This document shows, in pieces, positions 1 through 6,154 of a stretch of DNA of 6,874 bases; positions within the stretch are counted from its first letter, which is position 1; each line of letters opens with the position of its first letter. A program made the translations under genes and the position numbers. Source of the stretch: Dehalococcoidia bacterium (lineage in GTDB: Bacteria; Chloroflexota; Dehalococcoidia; UBA2979). Below the pieces are notes generated by a model. The model saw nothing but the letters and a program-made list of their open reading frames with translations, was not told where the DNA came from and made no database searches. The DNA lies in the NCBI GenBank assembly GCA_018700215.1, contig JABIST010000165.1, forward strand, positions 1 through 6,874, read 5' to 3'.

Positions 1-2
1 CG

Positions 3-410
3 ATCGCGCTTGGCGCGGAAGCCGTCTGGTGCGGCACGGTCTTCCTCGCGACGAAGGAAGCGACGCTGGACCAGGAGCTGAAGGAGCGCGTGATCGAAGC
101 CGTGGACGAGGACACGATCATCACTCGGCTCTACAGCGGCAAGACGATGCGGAACATCAAGAACCCGCTGATCGACCTCTGGGAGCAGAGCAACCTGCAC
201 GCGCTGCCGATGGGCGCACAGGGCGTGATCGCCGAGCCGACCCAGCGCGCCGCACGCGCCGCCAACCGAATCGACCTGATTCGTAACGCGGGTGGTCAGG
301 CCGCCGGACTCGTCACCGAGCAACTCGGCGCCGGCGAGGTGGTGCGTCGGATGGCCGAGCAGGCCGCCGCGGTGCTGGAGGGCATGCCCGTACCGATGAC
401 CACGAAGTAG
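3..410 (+). CDS. Nitronate monooxygenase (2-nitropropane dioxygenase family), C-terminal part, 5' end outside window
   Basis: FMN-dependent TIM-barrel enzyme that oxidises alkyl nitronates to carbonyl compounds and nitrite. It is cytoplasmic. About 135 residues are visible and the gene runs in from the left edge in frame 3. The fragment opens with GAEAVWCGTVFLATKEA, which fits the family's G-[TS]-x-F-L-A-T segment that helps bind the FMN phosphate. The later NAGGQAAGLV and the helical tail EVVRRMAEQAAAVLEG match the usual C-terminal end of bacterial members. The internal ATG at 90 is not the true start, because conserved family sequence continues upstream of it. Stop is TAG at 408-410. The crotonase gene follows after 37 nt on the same strand, suggesting one transcript. 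The family also contains enoyl-ACP reductase (FabK-like) and other flavin enzymes, so the family is firm but nitronate as substrate is inferred. Confidence 0.85.
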   Translation: MALGAEAVWCGTVFLATKEATLDQELKERVIEAVDEDTIITRLYSGKTMRNIKNPLIDLWEQSNLHALPMGAQGVIAEPTQRAARAANRIDLIRNAGGQAAGLVTEQLGAGEVVRRMAEQAAAVLEGMPVPMTTK

Positions 411-447
411 CATCAGCGGGAAGACGAACGCAGCCGAGGAGAACACG

Positions 448-1287
448 ATGACCACCGAGACCGCACCAACGACGAGCACGGCGATCGTCGTCGACACCGG
501 GACCGACCAGCTACTGGCAGAGCGCGACGGGCACGTGCTCACCCTCACGCTCAACCGCCCCGAGCGCCTCAACGCGATCAGCGGTCCGATGATGAGCAAC
601 CTGGCGCGGCTCCTGAAAGAGGCGAACCGCGATCCCGAGGTGCGCGCCGTCATCCTCACCGGCTCCGGGCGCGGCTTCTGCGCCGGCCTCGATCTGGTCG
701 ACAGCGGCCCGGGCGCTCGAGCGAACGCCGAGCCACAGGTGCAGCAGCTCTTCGGCACGGACGATTCGCCGCCAGTGGCGCTGTGGCGGATGGACAAGCC
801 AGTGATCTGCGCGCTGAACGGCGCCGCAGCCGGCTACGGCATGGACCTCGCGCTGCTCTGCGATATGCGCATCGCTGGCGAGAGCGGCCGCATGGCGTGC
901 GTGACAGCGAAGCGCAACCTGCTGCCGGAGAGCGGCGGCACCTGGCTACTCCCTCGGCTAATCGGCTGGGGCAAGGCCGCGGAGCTCTTCTTCCGAGGCA
1001 AGGTCATCGGCGCCGAAGAGTGCAAGGAACTCGGCATCGTCAACGAGGTGGTGCCAGACGACGAACTGATGGCCACCGCTCGGCAGTGGGCCGCCGAAAT
1101 CGCGGCAAACGCGCCAATGGCAGTGCAGGCGACCAAGCGGATGATGCGCCAGGGCGTCGACGAGACCTACGAGACGACTGTGGACCATCTGCTCGTCCAC
1201 CTGCGAGTGCTCTTCGGCATGGAGGACTTCAAGGAAGGCGTCGCGGCCTTCATGGAGCAGCGCGAGCCGGAGTTCACCGGCCGCTAG
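448..1287 (+). CDS. Enoyl-CoA hydratase/isomerase family protein (crotonase fold)
   Basis: A 279-residue crotonase-superfamily enzyme, normal length for the family, acting on acyl-CoA thioesters in the cytoplasm. The start is set by GAGGAG at 436-441, six bases before ATG. The first ~20 residues are Thr-rich and poorly conserved, and the fold begins near residue 22. Visible motifs are LNRPERLNAIS (35-45), GRGFCAGLDL (74-83, first oxyanion-hole strand), ALNGAAAGYGMDLALLCDMRIAG (122-144, second oxyanion region) and LLPESGGTWLLPRLIG (158-173). By alignment from memory, rat hydratase Glu144 corresponds to Asp133 and Glu164 to Thr153, so the usual hydratase pair is not intact. Glu161 in PESGG lies where PaaG-type isomerases carry a catalytic Asp. 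An isomerase or other crotonase reaction is therefore as likely as hydration. It probably shares a transcript with the nitronate monooxygenase gene. Family is certain, reaction is not. Confidence 0.93.
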   Translation: MTTETAPTTSTAIVVDTGTDQLLAERDGHVLTLTLNRPERLNAISGPMMSNLARLLKEANRDPEVRAVILTGSGRGFCAGLDLVDSGPGARANAEPQVQQLFGTDDSPPVALWRMDKPVICALNGAAAGYGMDLALLCDMRIAGESGRMACVTAKRNLLPESGGTWLLPRLIGWGKAAELFFRGKVIGAEECKELGIVNEVVPDDELMATARQWAAEIAANAPMAVQATKRMMRQGVDETYETTVDHLLVHLRVLFGMEDFKEGVAAFMEQREPEFTGR

Positions 1288-1310
1288 TCTTCGCCCGAAT
1301 CGGGACAATC

Positions 1311-1338
1311 GGGGGCCGCGTCTCAGGGCGCGGCCTTC
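1311..1338. terminator. GC-rich stem-loop between convergent genes, candidate bidirectional terminator
   Basis: GGCCGCG (1314-1320) pairs perfectly with CGCGGCC (1329-1335) around an 8-nt loop. On the plus strand the stem is followed by TTCT, and it begins 26 nt after the crotonase stop codon. It also overlaps the stop codon (1323-1325) of the small minus-strand ORF, so it could end transcripts from both sides. There is no long T-tract, so intrinsic termination is plausible but not certain. Confidence 0.55.
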
Positions 1339-1484
1339 TGCGTTCTTGGAGGGAAAGGCTCGTCGTCTTCGGAGCCTTTCGAGTGCAGAGCGATCAGCTT
1401 CTTCCGCTCGACCGCCATCCGTTCCGCGGCGCCGGGCCGCACCATGACCTGGTCGCGCAGCACCTTGAAATTCTTCCTCGGCAT
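1323..1484 (-). CDS. Small protein (53 aa) resembling the N-terminus of an XRE-type antitoxin; possibly truncated
   Basis: A 53-codon ORF starting at ATG 1484, preceded on the minus strand by GGGAAAGGG (1492-1500), which ends seven bases before the start. This is a good ribosome site and is why this ATG is preferred to one 87 nt upstream lying inside hicB. It begins 28 nt after the hicB stop on the same strand, so it is probably the third gene of that operon. The first ~34 residues, including NFKVLRDQVMVRPGAAERM, look like the charged helix that precedes the helix-turn-helix in HigA-like XRE antitoxins. This is recognised by eye only. No helix-turn-helix follows. Instead there is a low-complexity acidic/proline tail (KGSEDDEPFPP) whose DNA forms a 9-bp inverted repeat, and the gene ends inside a second stem-loop. 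It may be a decayed antitoxin, a genuine small protein, or not expressed. Confidence 0.5.
   Translation of the reverse strand: MPRKNFKVLRDQVMVRPGAAERMAVERKKLIALHSKGSEDDEPFPPRTQKAAP
1353..1380. repeat. Perfect 9-bp inverted repeat (stem-loop) inside the 3' half of the small ORF
   Basis: GAAAGGCTC (1353-1361) and GAGCCTTTC (1372-1380) are exact reverse complements separated by 10 nt. No T-tract follows on either strand. With the 1311-1338 stem-loop it forms a tandem pair in the tail-to-tail zone between the crotonase gene and the hicAB operon, where transcription from both sides should end. It may act as part of the terminator or as an mRNA 3'-end stabiliser. Confidence 0.5.
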
Positions 1485-1491
1485 CACGTCA

Positions 1492-1500
1492 CCCTTTCCC
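1492..1500 (-). promoter_or_regulatory. Ribosome-binding site deciding the start of the 53-codon ORF
   Basis: On the minus strand this reads GGGAAAGGG and lies seven bases before the ATG at 1484. The spacing and purine content are typical. It sits in the 28-nt gap after the hicB stop codon plus the bases before it, and it is the main evidence that the small ORF is translated. Confidence 0.5.
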
Positions 1501-1512
1501 GGAGCATCCTGC

Positions 1513-1920
1513 CTATCCCGCCTCGGCCAACTCCTCGGATGCGCCATGTTCAGCGCTGGACGGCCGGGCATCCACTCGACCGACGTGCGAAGAGATCGCG
1601 CTGACGAGGTACTGGTTCAGCGAGACGCCTTCGATCTTCGCGCGACGGGCGGCCTGCTCGTGAAGCGACTTCGGTAGTCGCAGGTTCAGCGTCCCCGAGT
1701 ACGAACGGCTCCCCCACGGCAACGGGATCTCCCGTCCCTCCTCCAGCTCTACTTCGAACCAGAGCGCCATCGCCTCGTCGAGATTCGCTGCTAGCTCTTC
1801 GTGCGTGTTGCCACTCGCGAACACCCCGTCGAGTTCGGCAACCTCGGCCGACCAGGTGCCGTCCTCGTTCTGGAACCATTGACGGTGATACGGCGCCCTG
1901 AGGGACTCTTCTACGTTCAT
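1513..1920 (-). CDS. hicB: HicB-family antitoxin
   Basis: A 135-residue antitoxin of the type II HicAB system. It should bind and inhibit the HicA mRNA interferase and repress its own operon. Residues ~11-66 form the partly degraded RNase H-like HicB domain (YHRQWFQNEDGTWSAEVAEL, then DGVFASGNTHEELAANLDEA). Residues ~76-112 form a ribbon-helix-helix DNA-binding domain (SGTLNLRLPKSLHEQAARRA, with SLNQYLVSAIS in the second helix). The C-terminal ~23 residues are disordered-looking and rich in Ser, Ala and Glu. The start ATG has GGAG (1929-1932) eight bases upstream. That GGAG lies in the last codons of hicA, and only 5 nt separate the hicA stop from this start, so translation is likely coupled. 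The RHH domain implies DNA autoregulation, unlike HicB variants with an XRE helix-turn-helix. Confident assignment. Confidence 0.92.
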   Translation of the reverse strand: MNVEESLRAPYHRQWFQNEDGTWSAEVAELDGVFASGNTHEELAANLDEAMALWFEVELEEGREIPLPWGSRSYSGTLNLRLPKSLHEQAARRAKIEGVSLNQYLVSAISSHVGRVDARPSSAEHGASEELAEAG

Positions 1921-1925
1921 CGATC

Positions 1926-2147
1926 TTACTCCAGTGCGCGGATCAGCACGTTGATAATACCACGGGCGGTACCACTATTCATGTGCTCCGAGATGATCAG
2001 TGTCCGATCACCGGCCTTTCGGTACGCATGGTGACTGCCCTTCGTTCGAACGTGCGTCCATCCGCACTGCTCCGCCGCATCCCGGAGATCCCCCGCACTA
2101 AGGTTGCCGGCTCGCTGCCGGAGTTGGACAAGCTCTTCCCTGGTCAT
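1926..2147 (-). CDS. hicA: HicA-family mRNA interferase toxin
   Basis: A 73-residue toxin with a double-stranded-RNA-binding-like fold that cleaves mRNA when free of HicB and so arrests growth. Length is typical. The motif KGSHHAYRK (36-44) contains the G-S-H in which His39 is the expected catalytic residue. The following hydrophobic strand (TLIISEH) and the C-terminal helix (GTARGIINVLIRALE) match the usual layout ending in the 'G[TR]xxxIxxxL' helix. An in-frame TAA lies three codons upstream of the ATG, which fixes the start at or after 2147. There is no convincing Shine-Dalgarno sequence, so initiation may be weak or leaderless, which would suit a toxin held at low level. It is first in the operon, ahead of hicB, the common hicAB order. 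The catalytic His is present, so the toxin looks active. Confidence 0.92.
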   Translation of the reverse strand: MTREELVQLRQRAGNLSAGDLRDAAEQCGWTHVRTKGSHHAYRKAGDRTLIISEHMNSGTARGIINVLIRALE

Positions 2148-2310
2148 CTCGGCACGTTAGAGTTCACCACTGTATCTGTCTAATTTCTGACCATGACACT
2201 AAGCCACACGCCCTCCCCTGGCCGTCGAGTCGCGCCGAACCCCTCATCCGCCACACAATGCCCCTCGTCTCCACCCGAACCGCCAGTCGCGCTACGAATA
2301 GAGGACCTCG
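2148..2310. promoter_or_regulatory. Divergent intergenic region expected to hold the hicAB promoter/operator and the promoter for the GGT-family gene
   Basis: This 163-nt region lies between the divergent starts of hicA (minus) and the GGT-family gene (plus). The part near hicA (about 2157-2210) is visibly more AT-rich than its surroundings, as expected for a promoter and for an operator bound by the HicB ribbon-helix-helix domain. I could not find a convincing pair of -35/-10 hexamers or a clean palindrome. GAGG at 2301-2304, six bases before the ATG, is the ribosome site of the GGT-family gene. Confidence 0.4.
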
Positions 2311-4038
2311 ATGACCAACACCCTCCCCTCCGCCGTCACCCGGCGCGGCCGCTACGACTTCCCCACGCTGAAGCAGCCCGCCGTCGCCTCGAAAGGCATG
2401 GTCACGGCGAATCATCCGATGGCGTCGCTCGCCGGCACGGAGATCCTCGTCGCTGGCGGCAATGCTGTCGATGCCGCAATCGCGACGATGTTCGCGCTGA
2501 CCGTCGTCGAGCCGATGATGGTGACGATCTTCGGAGCTGGCTTCGTCAACATTCGGATGGCGGACGGCACTGCGGTGGTGATCGACAACTACGCGACGGT
2601 GCCGCACGCTGCGACGCCAGACCTGTTCGACCCGATCCCGCCCGCGCACAACCACGAGGTGGTGGACGATGTGAACGCCGTCGGGCACCGCGCGGTCGCG
2701 GTCGGCGGGACACTGCTCGGCTGGGCGACGGCTGTCGAGAAGTACGGGCGGCTGCCGCTGGCAGATGTGATGGCGCCGGCGATCCGCTTCGCGCGCAACG
2801 GCTTCCGAGTCAGCCCCTACCTCAACAACATCATCACGCTCGAACTGGACTCGATGCGGCGCTTCGCGGACACGGCGAAGGTGTTCCTGAAGGACAACGA
2901 CCCGCCCGGCGTCGGCGCCACAATCGTGCGCGAGGAGTACGCCGACACGCTCGAGACGATCGCGAAGGAGGGCGCGGCGTACCTCTACCACGGCCCGCTG
3001 GGCCGAGCGATCGCCGATGACATGGCCGCGAACGACGGGCTGATCACGTTCGAGGAGATCGAGAACTACCAGATCTTCGAGCGGCCGCCGGTGCGCGGCT
3101 TCGTGCGCGGCTACGAGATCGTCGCACCGCCGCCGCCCTCCTCGGGCGCGACGCACATCATCCAGATGCTGAAGATCCTCGACAATTTCCCGATCGCGGA
3201 GATGGGCTTCGCCTCGCCCGACTACACACACCTGCTGGCGGAATCGATGAAGATCGCCTTCGCCGACCGCACCGAGTTCATGGCGGACCCCGCCACCGCG
3301 GACATCCCACTCGACTGGCTGACGTCCGATGAGTACGCGGCACAGCGGGCGAACGAGATCCAGCTCGACCGCTCACAAGAGTACGCACCGACGATCGTCC
3401 CGGACCGCGAGCACACCTCGACGACGCATTGCACGGCGATCGACGAAGACGGCAACGTCGTCGCGACGACGAACACGCTGCACTACGGTTTCGGCTCGAA
3501 GGTGACGGTGCCGGGCACGGGGATGCTGCTGAACAACTGCATGCAGCTGATGGACCCGATTCCCGGTCGCACCAACTCGATCGCGCCGGGCAAGCGGATC
3601 CTTTCGTCGATGTCGCCGCTGATCGTGCTGAAGGACGACCAGCCGTTCATGGCGGTAGGCACGCCGGGCGGGCTGCGCATCTTCGGTGCGGTGGCCCAGG
3701 CGATCGCCAACGTGATCGTGCACGGCATGTCGCTGCAGCAGGCCGTCGAGGCGCCTCGGATGTGGGATCGCGGGCTCGGCCTCGAACTCGAGCAAGGCTT
3801 CGAGGGCTTCGGCGGTTTCGATGCGCTCTCGGGCGATCTCGCGGGGCGCGGGCACCAGATTCAGCCGGTCTACAAGGTGGCGGGCGGGATGAATGGGCTG
3901 ATGCGCGATCCGGAGAGCGGGCTGTTCATCGGTGCCGCCTGCTGGCGCGCGGACGGTGCGCCGATGGGCTACTCCGGCGGCGACGGCCTGATCCAGCAAG
4001 GCGACACGATGGACGCGATGCGCAAGGTATCGGGCTAG
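2311..4038 (+). CDS. Gamma-glutamyltransferase-family Ntn hydrolase with altered substrate pocket
   Basis: A 575-residue homologue of gamma-glutamyltranspeptidase, normal length. The family is made as a precursor that cleaves itself to free an N-terminal threonine nucleophile. Here that is Thr371 in STTHCTAIDEDG, giving a ~370-residue large and ~205-residue small subunit. Other conserved parts are GMVTANHPMAS (29-39), GGNAVDAAIA (49-58), PPPPSSGATH (273-282), LLNN (406-409), LSSMSP (431-436) and TPGGLR (451-456). Residues that hold the gamma-glutamyl group in E. coli GGT appear replaced: Arg114 by Tyr94, Asn411 by His391, Gln430 by Cys410, Asp433 by Leu413. The oxyanion and seryl residues (Ser432/433, Gly453/454) remain. 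There is no signal peptide, so it is probably cytoplasmic, unlike secreted GGTs. It is likely an amidase or acylase of unknown substrate, possibly cephalosporin-acylase-like. GAGG at 2301-2304 supports the start. Confidence 0.92.
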   Translation: MTNTLPSAVTRRGRYDFPTLKQPAVASKGMVTANHPMASLAGTEILVAGGNAVDAAIATMFALTVVEPMMVTIFGAGFVNIRMADGTAVVIDNYATVPHAATPDLFDPIPPAHNHEVVDDVNAVGHRAVAVGGTLLGWATAVEKYGRLPLADVMAPAIRFARNGFRVSPYLNNIITLELDSMRRFADTAKVFLKDNDPPGVGATIVREEYADTLETIAKEGAAYLYHGPLGRAIADDMAANDGLITFEEIENYQIFERPPVRGFVRGYEIVAPPPPSSGATHIIQMLKILDNFPIAEMGFASPDYTHLLAESMKIAFADRTEFMADPATADIPLDWLTSDEYAAQRANEIQLDRSQEYAPTIVPDREHTSTTHCTAIDEDGNVVATTNTLHYGFGSKVTVPGTGMLLNNCMQLMDPIPGRTNSIAPGKRILSSMSPLIVLKDDQPFMAVGTPGGLRIFGAVAQAIANVIVHGMSLQQAVEAPRMWDRGLGLELEQGFEGFGGFDALSGDLAGRGHQIQPVYKVAGGMNGLMRDPESGLFIGAACWRADGAPMGYSGGDGLIQQGDTMDAMRKVSG

Positions 4039-4170
4039 GCACGCTCGTTCGGCGCGAAGGACTCAAGGTGCGGCGGGGGACAAAGCCTCGTGCTGGATGA
4101 CGCTAGTCTGAGGCAACGATGAGATTCAGAACGGTCGGGGGCGAGCCGGACATGCTGTCCCAACGCGATC

Positions 4171-4178
4171 GAGGGGAG
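4171..4178 (+). promoter_or_regulatory. Strong ribosome-binding site for the carboxyltransferase gene
   Basis: GAGGGGAG lies five bases before the ATG at 4184. The earlier ATGs at 4119 and 4152 are in other frames, so this site settles the start. The 145-nt gap after the GGT-family gene suggests the carboxyltransferase may have its own promoter, although none is clear. Confidence 0.6.
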
Positions 4179-4183
4179 ACGGC

Positions 4184-5758
4184 ATGACGTGGGAACCTGA
4201 GGTAGAGGAGCTGGACCGCCGAGCGAAGCTGGCCGAGGCGATGGGTGGCGACGAGCGCATCGGCAACCAGCACGATCGCGGCAAGCTCACGGTGCGTGAG
4301 CGAATCGATCTGCTGTTCGACAAGGACACATTCCACGAACGCGGCAAGCATTCGGGTGCCGGCGCCTACAACGAGGCCGGCGAGCTGGTCGACTTCTTCC
4401 CCTCCGGCTACGTGATGGGGATCGGCCAGGTCGATGGGCGGCGCGTGGTGACCGGCGGCGGCGACTTCACCGCTCGACCTGCCAGCGGCAGCGAGGGTGC
4501 GAAGATCAGCGCCGGCCAGCGCGTATCGAAGGCCGGGCACGACGAGAACATCGCGCTCGAGATGAAGCTGCCGATGGTGCGGCTGATCGACGGGTTCGGC
4601 GCGGACATCCGAGCGACCGGCGGCATGGGTCGCACCTACGTTCCTGAGCTGCGCGGTTGGCCGCTGGAGGCGGCGCTGATGAGCGAGGTGCCGGTGGTCT
4701 CGATGGCGCTCGGAGCCGTCGCCGGACTGCCGGCGGCACAGGTGGCGATCGCGCATTTCGCGATCATGGTGCGCGACATGTCGCAGATCTTCGCGGCGGG
4801 CCCGCCGGTGGTGGAGCGCGGCCTCGGGAAGACGGTGACCAAGGAAGAGCTGGGCGGCGTCAAGATTCACGCCTACGAGAGTGGGCTCGTCGACAACATC
4901 GCCGAGGACGAGCAGGACGCGTTCGAGCAGGTGCGACGATTCCTCTCCTACCTCCCCTCCAGCGTCTACGAACTGCCGCCCGTCGAGGAGTGCAGCGACC
5001 CGACGGATCGGCGTGAAGAGACGCTGATCGACATCGTGCCTCGTGAGCGGAACCGGCCTCAGAACACCCGGAAGATGATCGGCCTGATCGTCGATCAAGA
5101 GTCGTTCTTCGAAATGGGCCGCTACTTCGGCCGTTCCCAGATCACGGGATTTGCGCGCCTCGCGGGCCGGCCCGTCGGCGTGCTGGCCGGCGATCCGATG
5201 ATGGCCGGCGGAGCAACCGACGCGAACGCCGCGCAGAAGCTGGAGAGCTTCATCGACCTCTGCGACACGTTCCATCTGCCGATCGTGAACTTCGCGGACA
5301 ACCCCGGTTTCATGATCGGGCCCAACGCGGAGGCTTCGGGGACGTTGCGCCACGGCGCGCGGGCGCTGTGCGCAATGGATGCCTCAACGGTGCCGTGGGC
5401 GACGGTAATCGTGCGCAAGGCCTACGGCGTGGCCGGGGCTGCGCACCAGCCGTACAACCGCTTCGTCTACCGCGTCGCGTGGCCGTCCGGCGAGTGGGGC
5501 TCGATCCCGATCGAGGGCGGAGTGCAGGCTGCCTACCGTCGCGAGATCGAGAACTCGCCCGATCCGGACAAGCGTCGCAAGGAGATCGAGGACGAGTTGA
5601 TCGCGATCCGCACGCCGTTCGGTGCGCTGGAGGCGTTCAACGCCGAGGAGATGATCGACCCCCGCGATACGCGGTCGCTGCTCTGCGACTGGGTGGAGAT
5701 GGCGTACAACCAGCTGCCCTCGGATGTGGGGCGCAAGTTGCGACCGATGCGGCCGTAG
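4184..5758 (+). CDS. Acyl-CoA carboxylase carboxyltransferase (beta) subunit, divergent
   Basis: A 524-residue protein of the propionyl-/methylcrotonyl-CoA carboxylase beta family, normal length. It transfers CO2 from carboxybiotin to an acyl-CoA in the cytoplasm. It has the two crotonase-like halves: residues ~30-260 with GKLTVRERIDLLFD (33-46) and VTKEELGGVKIH (218-229), and ~290-510 with DNPGFMIG (372-379), SGTLRHGARAL (385-395) and TVPWATVIVRKAYG (402-415). Several landmarks differ from typical PCC/ACC beta chains. The usual D-S-A-G-A-R-I-Q becomes DGFGADIRATGG (136-147), and G-P-C-A-G-G becomes GAVAGLPAAQ (177-186). The loop after AYG (VAGAAHQP, 416-423) resembles methylcrotonyl-CoA carboxylase more than propionyl-CoA carboxylase, and the position matching PccB Asp422 is Ala419. 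No biotin carboxylase or carrier gene is in the window. The substrate cannot be assigned. A biotin-dependent decarboxylase role is an alternative. Confidence 0.9.
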   Translation: MTWEPEVEELDRRAKLAEAMGGDERIGNQHDRGKLTVRERIDLLFDKDTFHERGKHSGAGAYNEAGELVDFFPSGYVMGIGQVDGRRVVTGGGDFTARPASGSEGAKISAGQRVSKAGHDENIALEMKLPMVRLIDGFGADIRATGGMGRTYVPELRGWPLEAALMSEVPVVSMALGAVAGLPAAQVAIAHFAIMVRDMSQIFAAGPPVVERGLGKTVTKEELGGVKIHAYESGLVDNIAEDEQDAFEQVRRFLSYLPSSVYELPPVEECSDPTDRREETLIDIVPRERNRPQNTRKMIGLIVDQESFFEMGRYFGRSQITGFARLAGRPVGVLAGDPMMAGGATDANAAQKLESFIDLCDTFHLPIVNFADNPGFMIGPNAEASGTLRHGARALCAMDASTVPWATVIVRKAYGVAGAAHQPYNRFVYRVAWPSGEWGSIPIEGGVQAAYRREIENSPDPDKRRKEIEDELIAIRTPFGALEAFNAEEMIDPRDTRSLLCDWVEMAYNQLPSDVGRKLRPMRP

Positions 5759-5759
5759 G

Positions 5760-6131
5760 TCAGTCCGAGCTGGGAGCCATCTCGCGGACGGTGACTCGGC
5801 GGTCGAAGGCGACGTGGTCGCGGATGCCCTCGGCGGCGTCTTTCGGGTTCGGGTAGTACCAGGCGGCGTCTTTCACCTGCCGGCCGGGGATCGCGAGGTC
5901 GTAGTACATCGCGACGCCCTTCCAGGGGCAGAGGGTGGTCTGACTGCTGTCGTGCACGTAGGAGCGATCCACCGCTTCCGGCGGGAAGTACACATTCCCT
6001 TCCACCTTCTTGTACGCGTCGGTGCGAGCGATCACGACGTCGTCGACCATCGCCACGGCGACGCGCTCGCCGGGTAGCGACTCGTGGACGACCTGGCCGA
6101 GCAGCGCGCGAAAGAAGCTTCCGATTCCCAT
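5760..6131 (-). CDS. DUF427 domain protein
   Basis: A 123-residue protein of the DUF427 family, whose biochemical role I do not know. The conserved signature is clear: EGNVYFPPEAV (44-54), TTLCPWKGVAMYYD (65-78), DAAWYYPNPKDAA (88-100) and DHVAF (105-109), in the usual order. The first ~20 residues are extra and mildly hydrophobic (MGIGSFFRALLG) but too short to be called a signal peptide. An alternative start at Met28 would leave just the domain. Only a weak GTAGAG-like purine stretch precedes the chosen ATG, so the start is uncertain. The gene ends one base from the carboxyltransferase stop codon, tail to tail. Upstream on the same strand, 43 nt away, is the SelA/DgaE-like gene, so the two may be co-transcribed. 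Confidence 0.85.
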   Translation of the reverse strand: MGIGSFFRALLGQVVHESLPGERVAVAMVDDVVIARTDAYKKVEGNVYFPPEAVDRSYVHDSSQTTLCPWKGVAMYYDLAIPGRQVKDAAWYYPNPKDAAEGIRDHVAFDRRVTVREMAPSSD

Positions 6132-6154
6132 GGGGCGACTCTACCGAGATAGGG

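Noticed and set aside
783..1604. Plus-strand ORF (273 codons) overlapping the crotonase gene in another frame
   Set aside because: Arg-rich out-of-frame translation that runs past the crotonase stop and through the convergent terminator zone; no domain resemblance.
2157..2215. Possible HicB operator palindromes in the AT-richer stretch upstream of hicA
   Set aside because: Candidate half-sites (around TGACCATGACA) match only partly as inverted repeats, so no operator site is claimed.
2164..3231. Long minus-strand ORF (355 codons) opposite the GGT-family gene
   Set aside because: Its product is arginine/histidine/aspartate-rich with no recognisable fold, as expected from the antisense of a GC-rich gene, and the plus strand has clear family motifs.
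3373..3999. Minus-strand ORF (208 codons) inside the GGT-family gene
   Set aside because: Arg/His/Ala-rich composition with no motifs; it is a shadow of the real plus-strand gene.
4100..4122. Possible -10 element (TAGTCT near 4104-4109) upstream of the carboxyltransferase gene
   Set aside because: No acceptable -35 hexamer at 16-18 bp spacing; the resemblance is too weak to call a promoter.
4103..5353. Long minus-strand ORF (416 codons) opposite the carboxyltransferase gene
   Set aside because: It is a low-complexity antisense shadow with no domain signature. The plus-strand gene is well conserved with a strong ribosome site.
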